Assembly (NCBI RefSeq): GCF_028807635.1 | Contig: NZ_JARBAX010000001.1 | Location: 3,426,501-3,490,500 of the forward strand | Direction: 5' to 3' | Source of the DNA: Streptomyces spiramyceticus | Lineage (GTDB): Bacteria; Actinomycetota; Actinomycetes; Streptomycetales; Streptomycetaceae | DNA length: 64,000 nt | Shown: positions 32,724 through 39,737 of the stretch, piece by piece | Position numbering within the stretch: position 1 is the stretch's first letter | How the letters are laid out: each line of letters begins with the position of its first letter | Notes under the pieces: generated by a model | The model's input: only the letters and a program-made list of their open reading frames with translations | Told to the model about the DNA's origin: nothing | Databases searched by the model: none | Made by a program: the position numbers and the translations under genes

Positions 32724-33406
32724 CGGAGGAGACTCCGGGCTTCGAGGAGAAGCCCGACGTCCCTTCCGGCGCCGGCACAGAAGACGCCGAGCCGCAGGCC
32801 GCCACGCCTGACCAGGCAGGGGCCGACTCCCTCAAGGGGTCGGGCCCGGCGGCCGCCGGCGGGGACGTGGACGTAAAGGAAGCGGCTCTGACCGCGCAGC
32901 TGGACCAGGTCCGTATGGCGCTCAACGAGCGCACCGCGGATCTCCAGAGGCTGCAGGCGGAGTACCAGAACTACCGCCGCCGGGTGGAGCGGGACCGGGT
33001 CACGGTCAAGGAGATCGCCGTCGCGAACCTCCTGACCGAGCTCCTCCCGACCCTCGACGACGTCGGCCGGGCGCGTGAACACGGCGAGCTGCTCGGCGGG
33101 TTCAAGTCGGTGGGCGAATCGCTGGAGACGGTCGCCGCCAAGATGGGTCTGCAGCAGTTCGGCAAGGAGGGTGAGCCCTTCGACCCGACGATCCACGAAG
33201 CCCTGATGCACTCGTACGCACCGGACGTCGAAGAGACCACGTGCGTTGCGATCCTGCAGCCGGGCTACCGGATCGGCGAGCGGACCATCCGGCCCGCCCG
33301 CGTCGCGGTCGCCGAGCCCCAGCCCGGTGCCACGCCGCCCGCCAAGGCGGACGAGGCGTCGGCCCCGGCATCGGACGAGGAGAGCGGTGGCCCGGACGAG
33401 GGCTGA
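32720..33406 (+). CDS. grpE: Nucleotide exchange factor GrpE
   Basis: 228 aa. Exchanges ADP for ATP on DnaK. A disordered acidic N-terminus (1-55), the coiled-coil dimerisation helix (about 57-100; [16 protein letters not shown]), four-helix core and C-terminal beta wing (about 140-200; [31 protein letters not shown]). ATG overlaps the dnaK stop (ATGA), so translation is coupled. The long charged tail is normal for Streptomyces. Confidence 0.97.
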   Translation: MTEETPGFEEKPDVPSGAGTEDAEPQAATPDQAGADSLKGSGPAAAGGDVDVKEAALTAQLDQVRMALNERTADLQRLQAEYQNYRRRVERDRVTVKEIAVANLLTELLPTLDDVGRAREHGELLGGFKSVGESLETVAAKMGLQQFGKEGEPFDPTIHEALMHSYAPDVEETTCVAILQPGYRIGERTIRPARVAVAEPQPGATPPAKADEASAPASDEESGGPDEG

Positions 33407-33460
33407 CGTCGGCGGAAAGCGCAGTAACGAGAACGGGAACGGGAAGGAGGGACGTCGGGG

Positions 33461-34663
33461 ATGAGCACCAAGGACTTCGTCGAGAAGGACTACTACAAGG
33501 TTCTCGGCGTCCCGAAGGACGCCACCGAGGCCGAGATCAAGAAGGCGTACCGGAAGCTCGCACGCGAGTTCCACCCGGACGCCAACAAGGGTGACGCCAG
33601 GGCCGAAGAGCGCTTCAAGGAGATCTCCGAGGCGAACGACGTCCTCGGCGACACCAAGCGGCGCAAGGAGTACGACGAAGCGCGTGCTCTCTTCGGCAAC
33701 GGTGCCCTCTTTGACAGGCAGGGTCGGCCCGGCCCCGGTGCCGGCGGCGGCTCATTCAACTTCGACCTGGGCGACCTCTTCGGAGGTGCCCAGGGCGGGG
33801 GAGCCCAGACCGGCGCCGGCGGCTTCGGCGGTGGCCTCGGGGACGTGTTCGGGGGCCTCTTCAACCGGGGCGGCCCGGGCGCACGTACGGAAACACAGCC
33901 GCGCCGCGGCCAGGACATCGAGTCCGAGGTGACGCTCAGCTTCACCGAGGCGGTCGACGGGGCCACGGTCCCGCTGCGGATGTCCAGCCAGGCACCCTGC
34001 AAGGCGTGTTCGGGTACGGGCGACAAGAACGGCACACCCCGCGTGTGCCCGACCTGCGTCGGTACGGGGCAGGTGTCGCGCGGCGGCGGGGGCGGCTTCT
34101 CGCTCACCGACCCGTGCGTCGACTGCCGGGGCCGCGGGCTGATCGCCCAGGACCCCTGCGACGTGTGCAGGGGCAGCGGCCGCGCCAAGTCGTCGCGCAC
34201 CATGCAGGTCCGTATCCCGCCGGGCGTCTCCGACAGCCAGCGGATCCGGCTGCGCGGCAAGGGATCTCCGGGTGAACGGGGCGGTCCTGCGGGCGACCTG
34301 TACGTCGTCGTCCACGTGGACGCCCACCCGGTCTTCGGCCGCAAGGGCGACAACCTCACCGTCACCGTGCCCGTCACCTTCGTGGAGGCGGCACTCGGCG
34401 GCGAGGTGAAGGTGCCTACCCTCGGCGGGCCCCCCGTCACCCTCAAACTGCCGGCCGGTACGCCCAACGGCCGGACGATGCGCGCCCGAGGCAAGGGCGC
34501 GGTCCGCAAGGACGGCACCCGCGGCGACCTTCTGGTCACCGTGGAGGTCGAGGTGCCCAAGGGCCTTGACGCCAAGGCCCGTGAGGCGCTGGAGTCCTAC
34601 CGTGAGGCGACCGCGGGGGAGGACCCGCGAGCGGAGCTGTTCCAGGCCGCGAAGGGAGCATGA
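33461..34663 (+). CDS. dnaJ: Hsp40 co-chaperone DnaJ
   Basis: 400 aa. J domain (about 9-75) with the HPD triad in REFHPDANKG, Gly/Phe-rich linker (85-145), four CxxCxGxG-type zinc motifs (about 184-245: CKACSGTG, CPTCVGTG, CVDCRGRG, CDVCRGSG) and C-terminal client-binding domain. Stimulates DnaK ATPase and delivers substrates. AAGGAGGGA precedes the ATG. It lies 54 bp after grpE in the same operon. Confidence 0.97.
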   Translation: MSTKDFVEKDYYKVLGVPKDATEAEIKKAYRKLAREFHPDANKGDARAEERFKEISEANDVLGDTKRRKEYDEARALFGNGALFDRQGRPGPGAGGGSFNFDLGDLFGGAQGGGAQTGAGGFGGGLGDVFGGLFNRGGPGARTETQPRRGQDIESEVTLSFTEAVDGATVPLRMSSQAPCKACSGTGDKNGTPRVCPTCVGTGQVSRGGGGGFSLTDPCVDCRGRGLIAQDPCDVCRGSGRAKSSRTMQVRIPPGVSDSQRIRLRGKGSPGERGGPAGDLYVVVHVDAHPVFGRKGDNLTVTVPVTFVEAALGGEVKVPTLGGPPVTLKLPAGTPNGRTMRARGKGAVRKDGTRGDLLVTVEVEVPKGLDAKAREALESYREATAGEDPRAELFQAAKGA

Positions 34664-34664
34664 G

Positions 34665-35111
34665 ATGGACCCGCGCATGCGACGTAATCCATACCAGCTG
34701 ACCGACGAGACACCCGTGTACGTCATCTCGGTCGCGGCACAGCTCTCCGGCCTGCACCCGCAGACCCTGCGGCAGTACGACCGCCTCGGCCTGGTCTCCC
34801 CCGACCGCACGGCCGGGCGCGGGCGCCGCTACTCGGCCCGCGACATCGAACTGCTCCGACAGGTGCAGCAGTTGTCGCAGGACGAGGGCATCAACCTGGC
34901 CGGCATCAAGCGCATCATCGAACTGGAGAACCAGGTCGCGGCGCTGCAGTCACGGGTCGCGGAACTCTCCGCGGCGGTGGAGGGTGCGGCGGTCGCGCTC
35001 CAGCAGCGCGAGGCGCAGGTGCACGCGTCGTACCGGCGCGACCTTGTCCGGTACGAGGACGTGCAGCAGGCGAGCGCGCTGGTGGTGTGGCGGCCGAAGC
35101 GGGACGGCTGA
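34665..35111 (+). CDS. hspR: MerR-family heat-shock repressor HspR
   Basis: 148 aa. MerR-type HTH (about 17-85): YVISVAAQLSGLHPQTLRQY, GRGRRYSARDIELLRQV, followed by a coiled coil (about 90-125). Binds HAIR sequences and represses dnaK and clpB operons together with DnaK. ATG one base after the dnaJ stop, with AAGGGAGCA just upstream. Ends before a strong terminator. Confidence 0.96.
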   Translation: MDPRMRRNPYQLTDETPVYVISVAAQLSGLHPQTLRQYDRLGLVSPDRTAGRGRRYSARDIELLRQVQQLSQDEGINLAGIKRIIELENQVAALQSRVAELSAAVEGAAVALQQREAQVHASYRRDLVRYEDVQQASALVVWRPKRDG

Positions 35112-35130
35112 GTGGTCGTAAGGACACACG

Positions 35131-35164
35131 AAGGGGCCGGGAGGTGTGAACCTCCCGGCCCCTT
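35131..35164. terminator. dnaK operon terminator
   Basis: Perfect 14-bp stem (AAGGGGCCGGGAGG and CCTCCCGGCCCCTT) with a 6-nt loop between converging genes. A short direct repeat (GTGCCTGCGGTCAGG, twice) follows at 35174-35207. Confidence 0.9.
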
Positions 35165-35204
35165 CGCCGTGTGCCAGTGCCTGCGGTCAGGTCAGTGCCT
35201 GCGG

Positions 35205-37229
35205 TCAGGCTGCGGGCCGCAGTGAGGCCCAGTCCGTGGCGGGAACGGACTCCGTGCCGTCGGCGTGGACGGCCGTCACGCGGTAGAAGTACGTGCTGCC
35301 CGCCGGTGCGGCCGTGTCCGTGAAGGCGCGGTCGTCGGCCGCCAGTGAGGAGCCGGTGAGCTCGGTGTACGTACCGGATGCGCGGTCCCAGCGGTGGACC
35401 CGGAACCCGGTGATGTCGCCGCACCCGGTGGTGCACGTCCAGGAGAGCGCCACTCCCGGGCCCGGGTCGGCCGCAGTGGCGGTCAGGTCGAGCGGGGAGC
35501 CGTCCGGGGTCTCGACGGTGGGCGTCAGATCGGCCTCGGTCGCCGTGACGTAACCGCCGGGGACGCTGCGCGGGTCGAGCTTGTTGCCGTACTTGTCGAC
35601 CGCGACGACGTAGAAGGCCCAGGTGTCGCCGTCCGGCCGGCCCTGGTAGAGGAACTCCGAGGTGTCCGCGCCGAGATACTCGGTGTTGGCCACCATGATC
35701 ACGGTGTCCTCGCCGTCCTGGTGCAGCTCACCGCGGTAGAGCTCGTAGCGCAGCAGGTCGGGTTCGGGGCTGTCGTTCCAGTCCACCTTGATGCCGTACT
35801 CGGTGGCGGTCGCGGTGAGTCCGGTGACGGCGGCGGGCGGGGTCGAGTCGCCGGGACGGGTGTAGGTCACCTCGTTGGAGGGCGCCGACTGCACGCCGTC
35901 CACGTTCACCTGGGTGACGACGTAGTGGTAGGTCACGCCGCGCTGCAGGTTGCCGCTGTCGGTGCAGGAAGAGGTCCCGTAGTGCATGAAGCACGACGTA
36001 ATGGGCGTGCCGGACGTGGACACGGGCGAGGTGGTGGAGCGGTATACGCGGATACTCGTGCCGCTGTCCTGCGGGGTGGTCCAGGCGAGCTTCACGCCGT
36101 AGTCGCCAGCGGGAGTGGCCGTCAGCCCCGTCGGTGCGCCCGGCACGCGGTGGTCGGCGCGCGTGATGCCCACAGAGGAGGAGGCGGCGGACACGTTGCC
36201 GTACCCGTCGTGTGCCATCACCTGGTACGTGTAACGGGTGTTGTCCTTGGCCGTGGTGTCGGTCAACGACGCAGTGGTGGGCGTACCGGCGGACACCCAG
36301 CCGAGGTTGTCCCCCTCCCGCCGCGCCACGCTGTACCGCACGGCGCCGGCGGACGGCGTCCAGCTGAGCGCGATGCCCTTCGCGGTGTCGGTCGCCTTGA
36401 GGCCGGTGGGTACGGCGGGGTCGGGCAGGTCGGTGGTGACGACGTACTTGGCGCCGCCCAGCGGCGACTCGTTGCCCGCCTTGTCGACGGCCGCGACGGC
36501 GTAGTGGTAGAGCTGCCCGTTCGCCAGCGGCACGTCGGTGAAGGACGTGCCGGTCAGCAGGGTGCTGCCGTTCACGGTCTTCCAGGTGCACTGGTCCGAG
36601 CAGCGCTTGACCCGGTAACCGGCGAGGTCCATCTCCTTGTTGCGCGCCCACTTGACGGTCGCCCGGTAGGTGGAGGTCGAGTACGTGGACGAACCTCCGG
36701 TCGGGGCGAGGGGCTTGACGGTGTCGACAGCCGCCGAGGTCCTGGGCGCGTACGCGAACTTGACGTTGGCGTAGCCGGTCCAGGCGACGAAGTCGACGCG
36801 GATCGTGTGACGGCCCTTGGGGATGGTGAGGTTGACGGTCTTGTTCTGGGTGGTGGAGACGTTCTTCCAGACGTCGACCTTGCGTACCCCGTCGACGTAC
36901 ACGCGTATGCCGTCACGTACCTCGGTGCTGAAGGCGAAGGGGCCGCCGGAGCCGAAGTCGCGGGTCGTGGACCAGCGGACGGTGAAGTCGTCGTTGGGGA
37001 GGGTGACTCCGGCGGGGTCGCCGGTGCCGTAGTTCTCGTTGATCGACGTGTCGCAGGCGGTGAGCTTCGGCGTACCGGAGAAGGACGTGTTGGGGTAGTA
37101 CGTCGCCTTCCACACGCCGTCGGCGCAAGTGACCGCGGCCTGCGCGGCGGTGGTGGGCAGGGCGATGCCGGCGACGGCTGTGCCGAGCACGGCAGCGGTC
37201 GCGAAGGCAGCGCGGAGACGCTGAGGCAT
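35205..37229 (-). CDS. Secreted PA14 / fibronectin type III protein (core copy)
   Basis: 674 aa with the same layout as the island protein at 2093-4138: signal peptide (about 1-32), PA14-like barrel (35-170; VRDGIRVYVDGVRKVDVWKN), and five FN3 repeats (175-674) with AGYRVKR, YHYxVxAVDKAGN and similar. Extra Cys pairs (CSDQCTWK; CTTGCGD; CFMHYGTSSC) appear only in this copy. Exported, probable glycan or surface binding; no enzyme domain. No strong Shine-Dalgarno before the ATG. Confidence 0.85.
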   Translation of the reverse strand: MPQRLRAAFATAAVLGTAVAGIALPTTAAQAAVTCADGVWKATYYPNTSFSGTPKLTACDTSINENYGTGDPAGVTLPNDDFTVRWSTTRDFGSGGPFAFSTEVRDGIRVYVDGVRKVDVWKNVSTTQNKTVNLTIPKGRHTIRVDFVAWTGYANVKFAYAPRTSAAVDTVKPLAPTGGSSTYSTSTYRATVKWARNKEMDLAGYRVKRCSDQCTWKTVNGSTLLTGTSFTDVPLANGQLYHYAVAAVDKAGNESPLGGAKYVVTTDLPDPAVPTGLKATDTAKGIALSWTPSAGAVRYSVARREGDNLGWVSAGTPTTASLTDTTAKDNTRYTYQVMAHDGYGNVSAASSSVGITRADHRVPGAPTGLTATPAGDYGVKLAWTTPQDSGTSIRVYRSTTSPVSTSGTPITSCFMHYGTSSCTDSGNLQRGVTYHYVVTQVNVDGVQSAPSNEVTYTRPGDSTPPAAVTGLTATATEYGIKVDWNDSPEPDLLRYELYRGELHQDGEDTVIMVANTEYLGADTSEFLYQGRPDGDTWAFYVVAVDKYGNKLDPRSVPGGYVTATEADLTPTVETPDGSPLDLTATAADPGPGVALSWTCTTGCGDITGFRVHRWDRASGTYTELTGSSLAADDRAFTDTAAPAGSTYFYRVTAVHADGTESVPATDWASLRPAA

Positions 37230-37341
37230 GGAGTTGGGGATCGCTCTCGGTCCGGTCTGAGGGCACCAGGAGTGTGGGGGGAGCGCCGGGCGTGATCATG
37301 CCATGGGGTCGGCGCCCGGGCAACGGAGGGCTGTGGTGCTT

Positions 37342-38325
37342 TCAGTGATCTTGGTCGAGGATTTCCGACTGTGCGATGAGGAAGCCGAGTTGAGCGCGGC
37401 TGCCGCTGCCGAGGGTGGCCGCGAGCTTGGCTATGTGGGCCCGGCAGGTGCGGACGTTCATGCCGAGGCGGCGGGCGATGGCCTCGTCCACGTAACCCTC
37501 CACGAGCAGTTTGGCTATTGAGCGCTGTACGCCGGATATGCCGTCGGGGGTGTGGCTGTACGAGACCTGCTCCTGGAGGGGGACCGCGCGCTGCCAGAAC
37601 TGCTCGAAGACTGCGGCGAGGTAGTCGACCAGGCCCGGGTGGCGCAGTTCCAGGGCGACTTGGCGGTCGTCGCGCGCGGGTATGAAGGCGACCGTGCGGT
37701 CGAAGATGATCAGGCGGCCGAAGAGCTCTTCGAGCGTACGTATCTCCAGCTTGCCGTCGGCCAGGCGCTCCGCGTAGGCGAGCGTGCCCTGGCTGTGCCG
37801 GACGGTGTGCTGGTAAAGGGTGCGAATGCGAACGCCGCGTTCTATCAGCGGCCGGTCGCGTTCCAGCGCTTGCGTCAGCACATTCGCGCTCCGGCCGCCG
37901 CCGGGCTGAACCGTGAGCATCTCGCTGTGGCACTCGGCGGTCGCGAGGTTGAGCGCACCGTTGATCCGGTCGAACCCCTCCAGCACGGTGATGGCATGAG
38001 TGGGCGCCGGACTCTGGGCACTGATGGCCATGAACGGCTCGAAAGCATCGGTGAGCTCGACCGAGAGCCGTCTACGCTCCTGGATCTCGCGTTCCAGGGG
38101 GTGAAGGCGCTGTGCGAGAACGGCGGAGGGCGGAACAGGGCGGAGCCAGTTCGGGTCGTCCGGGTCGGGATGAAGCAGGGCGAACTCCAGGAGGCAGGGG
38201 GCAGGTTCCACCTCCGCGCGGGGGATGCGTCCGGTCCCCAATGCACTGGCGTAAAGTCGCGCCCCCTCGTCGCACAATTCAGTCACGGCATGGGCATGTG
38301 TCGGGTTTGAGCTGAATACTGGCAA
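37342..38325 (-). CDS. LuxR-type HTH transcriptional regulator
   Basis: 327 aa. The C-terminal LuxR-like HTH (about 265-322; GVQRSIAKLLVEGYVDEAIA, RRLGMNVRTCRAHIAKLAAT) follows a 250-residue N-terminal region without a recognised sensor, although FGRLIIFDRTVAFIPARDD resembles the TrmB/phospholipase-D-like ligand domain of Streptomyces orphan LuxR proteins. Divergent from a secreted repeat peptide gene, with inverted repeats in the 130-bp gap, so it probably controls that unit. Signal unknown. Confidence 0.82.
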   Translation of the reverse strand: MPVFSSNPTHAHAVTELCDEGARLYASALGTGRIPRAEVEPAPCLLEFALLHPDPDDPNWLRPVPPSAVLAQRLHPLEREIQERRRLSVELTDAFEPFMAISAQSPAPTHAITVLEGFDRINGALNLATAECHSEMLTVQPGGGRSANVLTQALERDRPLIERGVRIRTLYQHTVRHSQGTLAYAERLADGKLEIRTLEELFGRLIIFDRTVAFIPARDDRQVALELRHPGLVDYLAAVFEQFWQRAVPLQEQVSYSHTPDGISGVQRSIAKLLVEGYVDEAIARRLGMNVRTCRAHIAKLAATLGSGSRAQLGFLIAQSEILDQDH

Positions 38326-38353
38326 ATCTCCACCCCCCAGGGTCCTGAACGTG

Positions 38354-38377
38354 CAGGAACATGATGCATCGTTCCTG
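38354..38377. promoter_or_regulatory. Inverted repeat in the LuxR/peptide divergent promoter
   Basis: CAGGAAC-N10-GTTCCTG (38354-38360, 38371-38377), overlapping a second repeat TCCTG-N6-CAGGA just to the left (38343-38358). Candidate binding site for the LuxR regulator. Confidence 0.45.
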
Positions 38378-38455
38378 TGGCACTGACGTGCCTGAATGAG
38401 CCATCGTCTTGTGACGCGGGGGAGAGGAATCCATCAAGTGAGGACGAAGCCGACT

Positions 38456-38686
38456 ATGTACAAGAGAATGCTTCGCTCGGTGCTTGCCGGTCTTTTCTCC
38501 GCGGCCGTGGCCTTCGGGGCGATGAGTGGCGCCGGCCTTGTTTCGGGCAACGCCCGAGCGGAAAGCCCGCCGGACTCCGGCTGGGATGTGGTCCAGGCCG
38601 GGTCGTTGGACTCGGGCTGGGATGTGGTCCAGGCCGGGTCGTTGGACTCGGGCTGGGACACCACACCGGCCAAGTCGGACGCATGA
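38456..38686 (+). CDS. Small secreted peptide with tandem DSGWD repeats
   Basis: 76 aa. Basic start MYKRMLRSVLAGLF, hydrophobic core and a probable cleavage after GNARA (about 38), leaving a mature peptide of about 38 residues. That part is DSGWDVVQAGSL twice, then DSGWDTTPAKSDA. The ATG at 38456 has AGGACGAAG upstream; GTG at 38438 and an ATG at 38396 are alternatives. Its stop overlaps the next gene (ATGA). No Cys, so not a disulfide or lanthipeptide precursor. Secretion is inferred and function unknown; divergence from a LuxR gene suggests signalling or surface function. Confidence 0.65.
   Translation: MYKRMLRSVLAGLFSAAVAFGAMSGAGLVSGNARAESPPDSGWDVVQAGSLDSGWDVVQAGSLDSGWDTTPAKSDA
38573..38683 (+). 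repeat. 36-bp in-frame tandem repeat
   Basis: Two almost identical 36-bp units (38573-38608 and 38609-38644; one base differs) plus a partial third (from 38645). Each encodes DSGWDVVQAGSL. The near identity at synonymous positions indicates recent duplication or gene conversion. Confidence 0.9.
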
Positions 38687-39003
38687 CCGTTCCACCGGAC
38701 GACCGTACCTTCAGGCGCGAAATGGCCACTGCCTACCGCTCGGGCTGGCACTTCATCGACCTTGTCACGGCCATTCCCCACCGTGGCGATTCGCTGATGG
38801 TCACCCTGTTCGGCGAACCGATCCTGGTCGCGCGCGAAGAGGACGAGGACGTCCGTGCCTATCGGTGCCTCCGCAAGCCCCGGGGGGCTCCACAACCCGT
38901 TCGCTGTGCCGTGCGCTACGGCATGGTTTTCGTCAATCTCGACCAGCGGGACCACCAGCTGATCGAGCCAAATGCCAGCACCGCCACCCCCCGCAGCGCC
39001 TGA
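38683..39003 (+). CDS. Rieske-oxygenase-like small protein lacking cluster histidines
   Basis: 106 aa, coupled to the peptide gene by ATGA overlap. The sequence follows the N-terminal part of a Rieske oxygenase alpha subunit: SGWHFIDLVTAIPHRGDSLM, VTLFGEPILVAREEDEDVRA, and YGMVFVNLDQRDH. Where Rieske proteins have C-x-H-R-G and C-x2-H-x-W, this one has CLRKPRGA and CAVR, so both His ligands are absent and a [2Fe-2S] cluster is unlikely. The catalytic domain is missing too. Perhaps a repurposed binding protein. Confidence 0.65.
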   Translation: MTVPPDDRTFRREMATAYRSGWHFIDLVTAIPHRGDSLMVTLFGEPILVAREEDEDVRAYRCLRKPRGAPQPVRCAVRYGMVFVNLDQRDHQLIEPNASTATPRSA

Positions 39004-39045
39004 CGCGATTCCCCCGTCGTTAAAAATCGCCCAGGCGCTCCCCCA

Positions 39046-39089
39046 CACAACGGCGCCATCGTGGACCTGAACACGATGGCGCCGTTGTG
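39046..39089. terminator. Stem-loop terminator
   Basis: A perfect 18-bp stem (39046-39063 with 39072-39089) and an 8-nt loop, between the Rieske-like gene and the convergent PPOX gene. Bidirectional. Confidence 0.88.
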
Positions 39090-39164
39090 CTGCGCCCGGC
39101 CGATCCCCGCCGACCTCGGCCGAGCTCAGCCGATCCGGTCGGTCTCAGCTGCGCCCAGGTGTTT

Positions 39165-39581
39165 TCATTCGGGAAGTGGCGCGCGGCCCAGTGCCCTCTC
39201 CAGGGCGATCTCGATCAGTACGCGGTCCGGGTTCGGGGACGGCATCCGCTCGTACCGCTCCGCGTAGCGGCGTACCGCGTCCGCGATCACGTCCGGCTCC
39301 GTACGGACCACCGCGCGCCCTTCGAGCGTCGCCCAGTACCCGCCCTGCACCTGGCAGACGGCGACCTGCGCGCCCAGCTCGCCCGCTGCCTGCACATTGG
39401 CGACCTTCGTGCTGTTCTTGTTGGTGATGACGCGGGCGAGCCCCGCCTCCGGGTCGTACGTCACTCCGACCGGCACGACGTGCGGTGAGCCGTTCGGGCG
39501 CAGGGTCGTGAGCGTGCAGAGGTGGCGCTCGCGCCAGAAGGCCAGGTACTCCGGGCTGGGGTTGCGTACGTCGATGGGCAT
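39165..39581 (-). CDS. PPOX-class (probably F420-dependent) flavin-binding-fold protein
   Basis: 138 aa. Split-barrel fold of the pyridoxamine-phosphate oxidase superfamily: FWRERHLCTLTTLRPNGSPH, VVPVGVTYDPEAGLARVITN, KNSTKVANV. The pattern fits the TIGR03618-like F420-dependent group common in actinobacteria. Likely a small reductase or F420-binding protein; substrate unknown. The ATG at 39581 is chosen; the much longer open frame upstream is antisense to clpB. Confidence 0.82.
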   Translation of the reverse strand: MPIDVRNPSPEYLAFWRERHLCTLTTLRPNGSPHVVPVGVTYDPEAGLARVITNKNSTKVANVQAAGELGAQVAVCQVQGGYWATLEGRAVVRTEPDVIADAVRRYAERYERMPSPNPDRVLIEIALERALGRAPLPE

Positions 39582-39632
39582 GCCTGGAAGCGTAGCCCCG
39601 GGGGTCCGGGGTCCGGTCACTACCGTCTCAAG

Positions 39633-39653
39633 CTTGAGTGGAATAGACTCAAC
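39633..39653. promoter_or_regulatory. HAIR operator of clpB
   Basis: CTTGAGT-N7-ACTCAAC, one mismatch to the HspR consensus, 85 bp upstream of clpB. The left arm also forms CTCAAGCTTGAG with the preceding bases. Places clpB in the HspR regulon. Confidence 0.9.
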
Positions 39654-39737
39654 TTTGTGCACGCTGAATGAGTCATAGCTGGTGATTGGCCTGCTTCGCA
39701 AGGGTTCACCAGGGTTCGCAAGGAGGAGAGAGCGCAC

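Noticed and set aside
35394..37295. 633-aa plus-strand frame
   Set aside because: Antisense to the second PA14/FN3 gene, no motif.
38573..38683. CRISPR or short-repeat array
   Set aside because: The 36-bp units are head-to-tail without spacers and in frame, so they are coding tandem repeats. No CRISPR array or cas gene is seen in the window.
38456..38686. Lanthipeptide or disulfide-rich bacteriocin precursor
   Set aside because: The repeat region has no Cys, and no modification enzyme of a known class is adjacent; the neighbour is a cluster-less Rieske-like protein.
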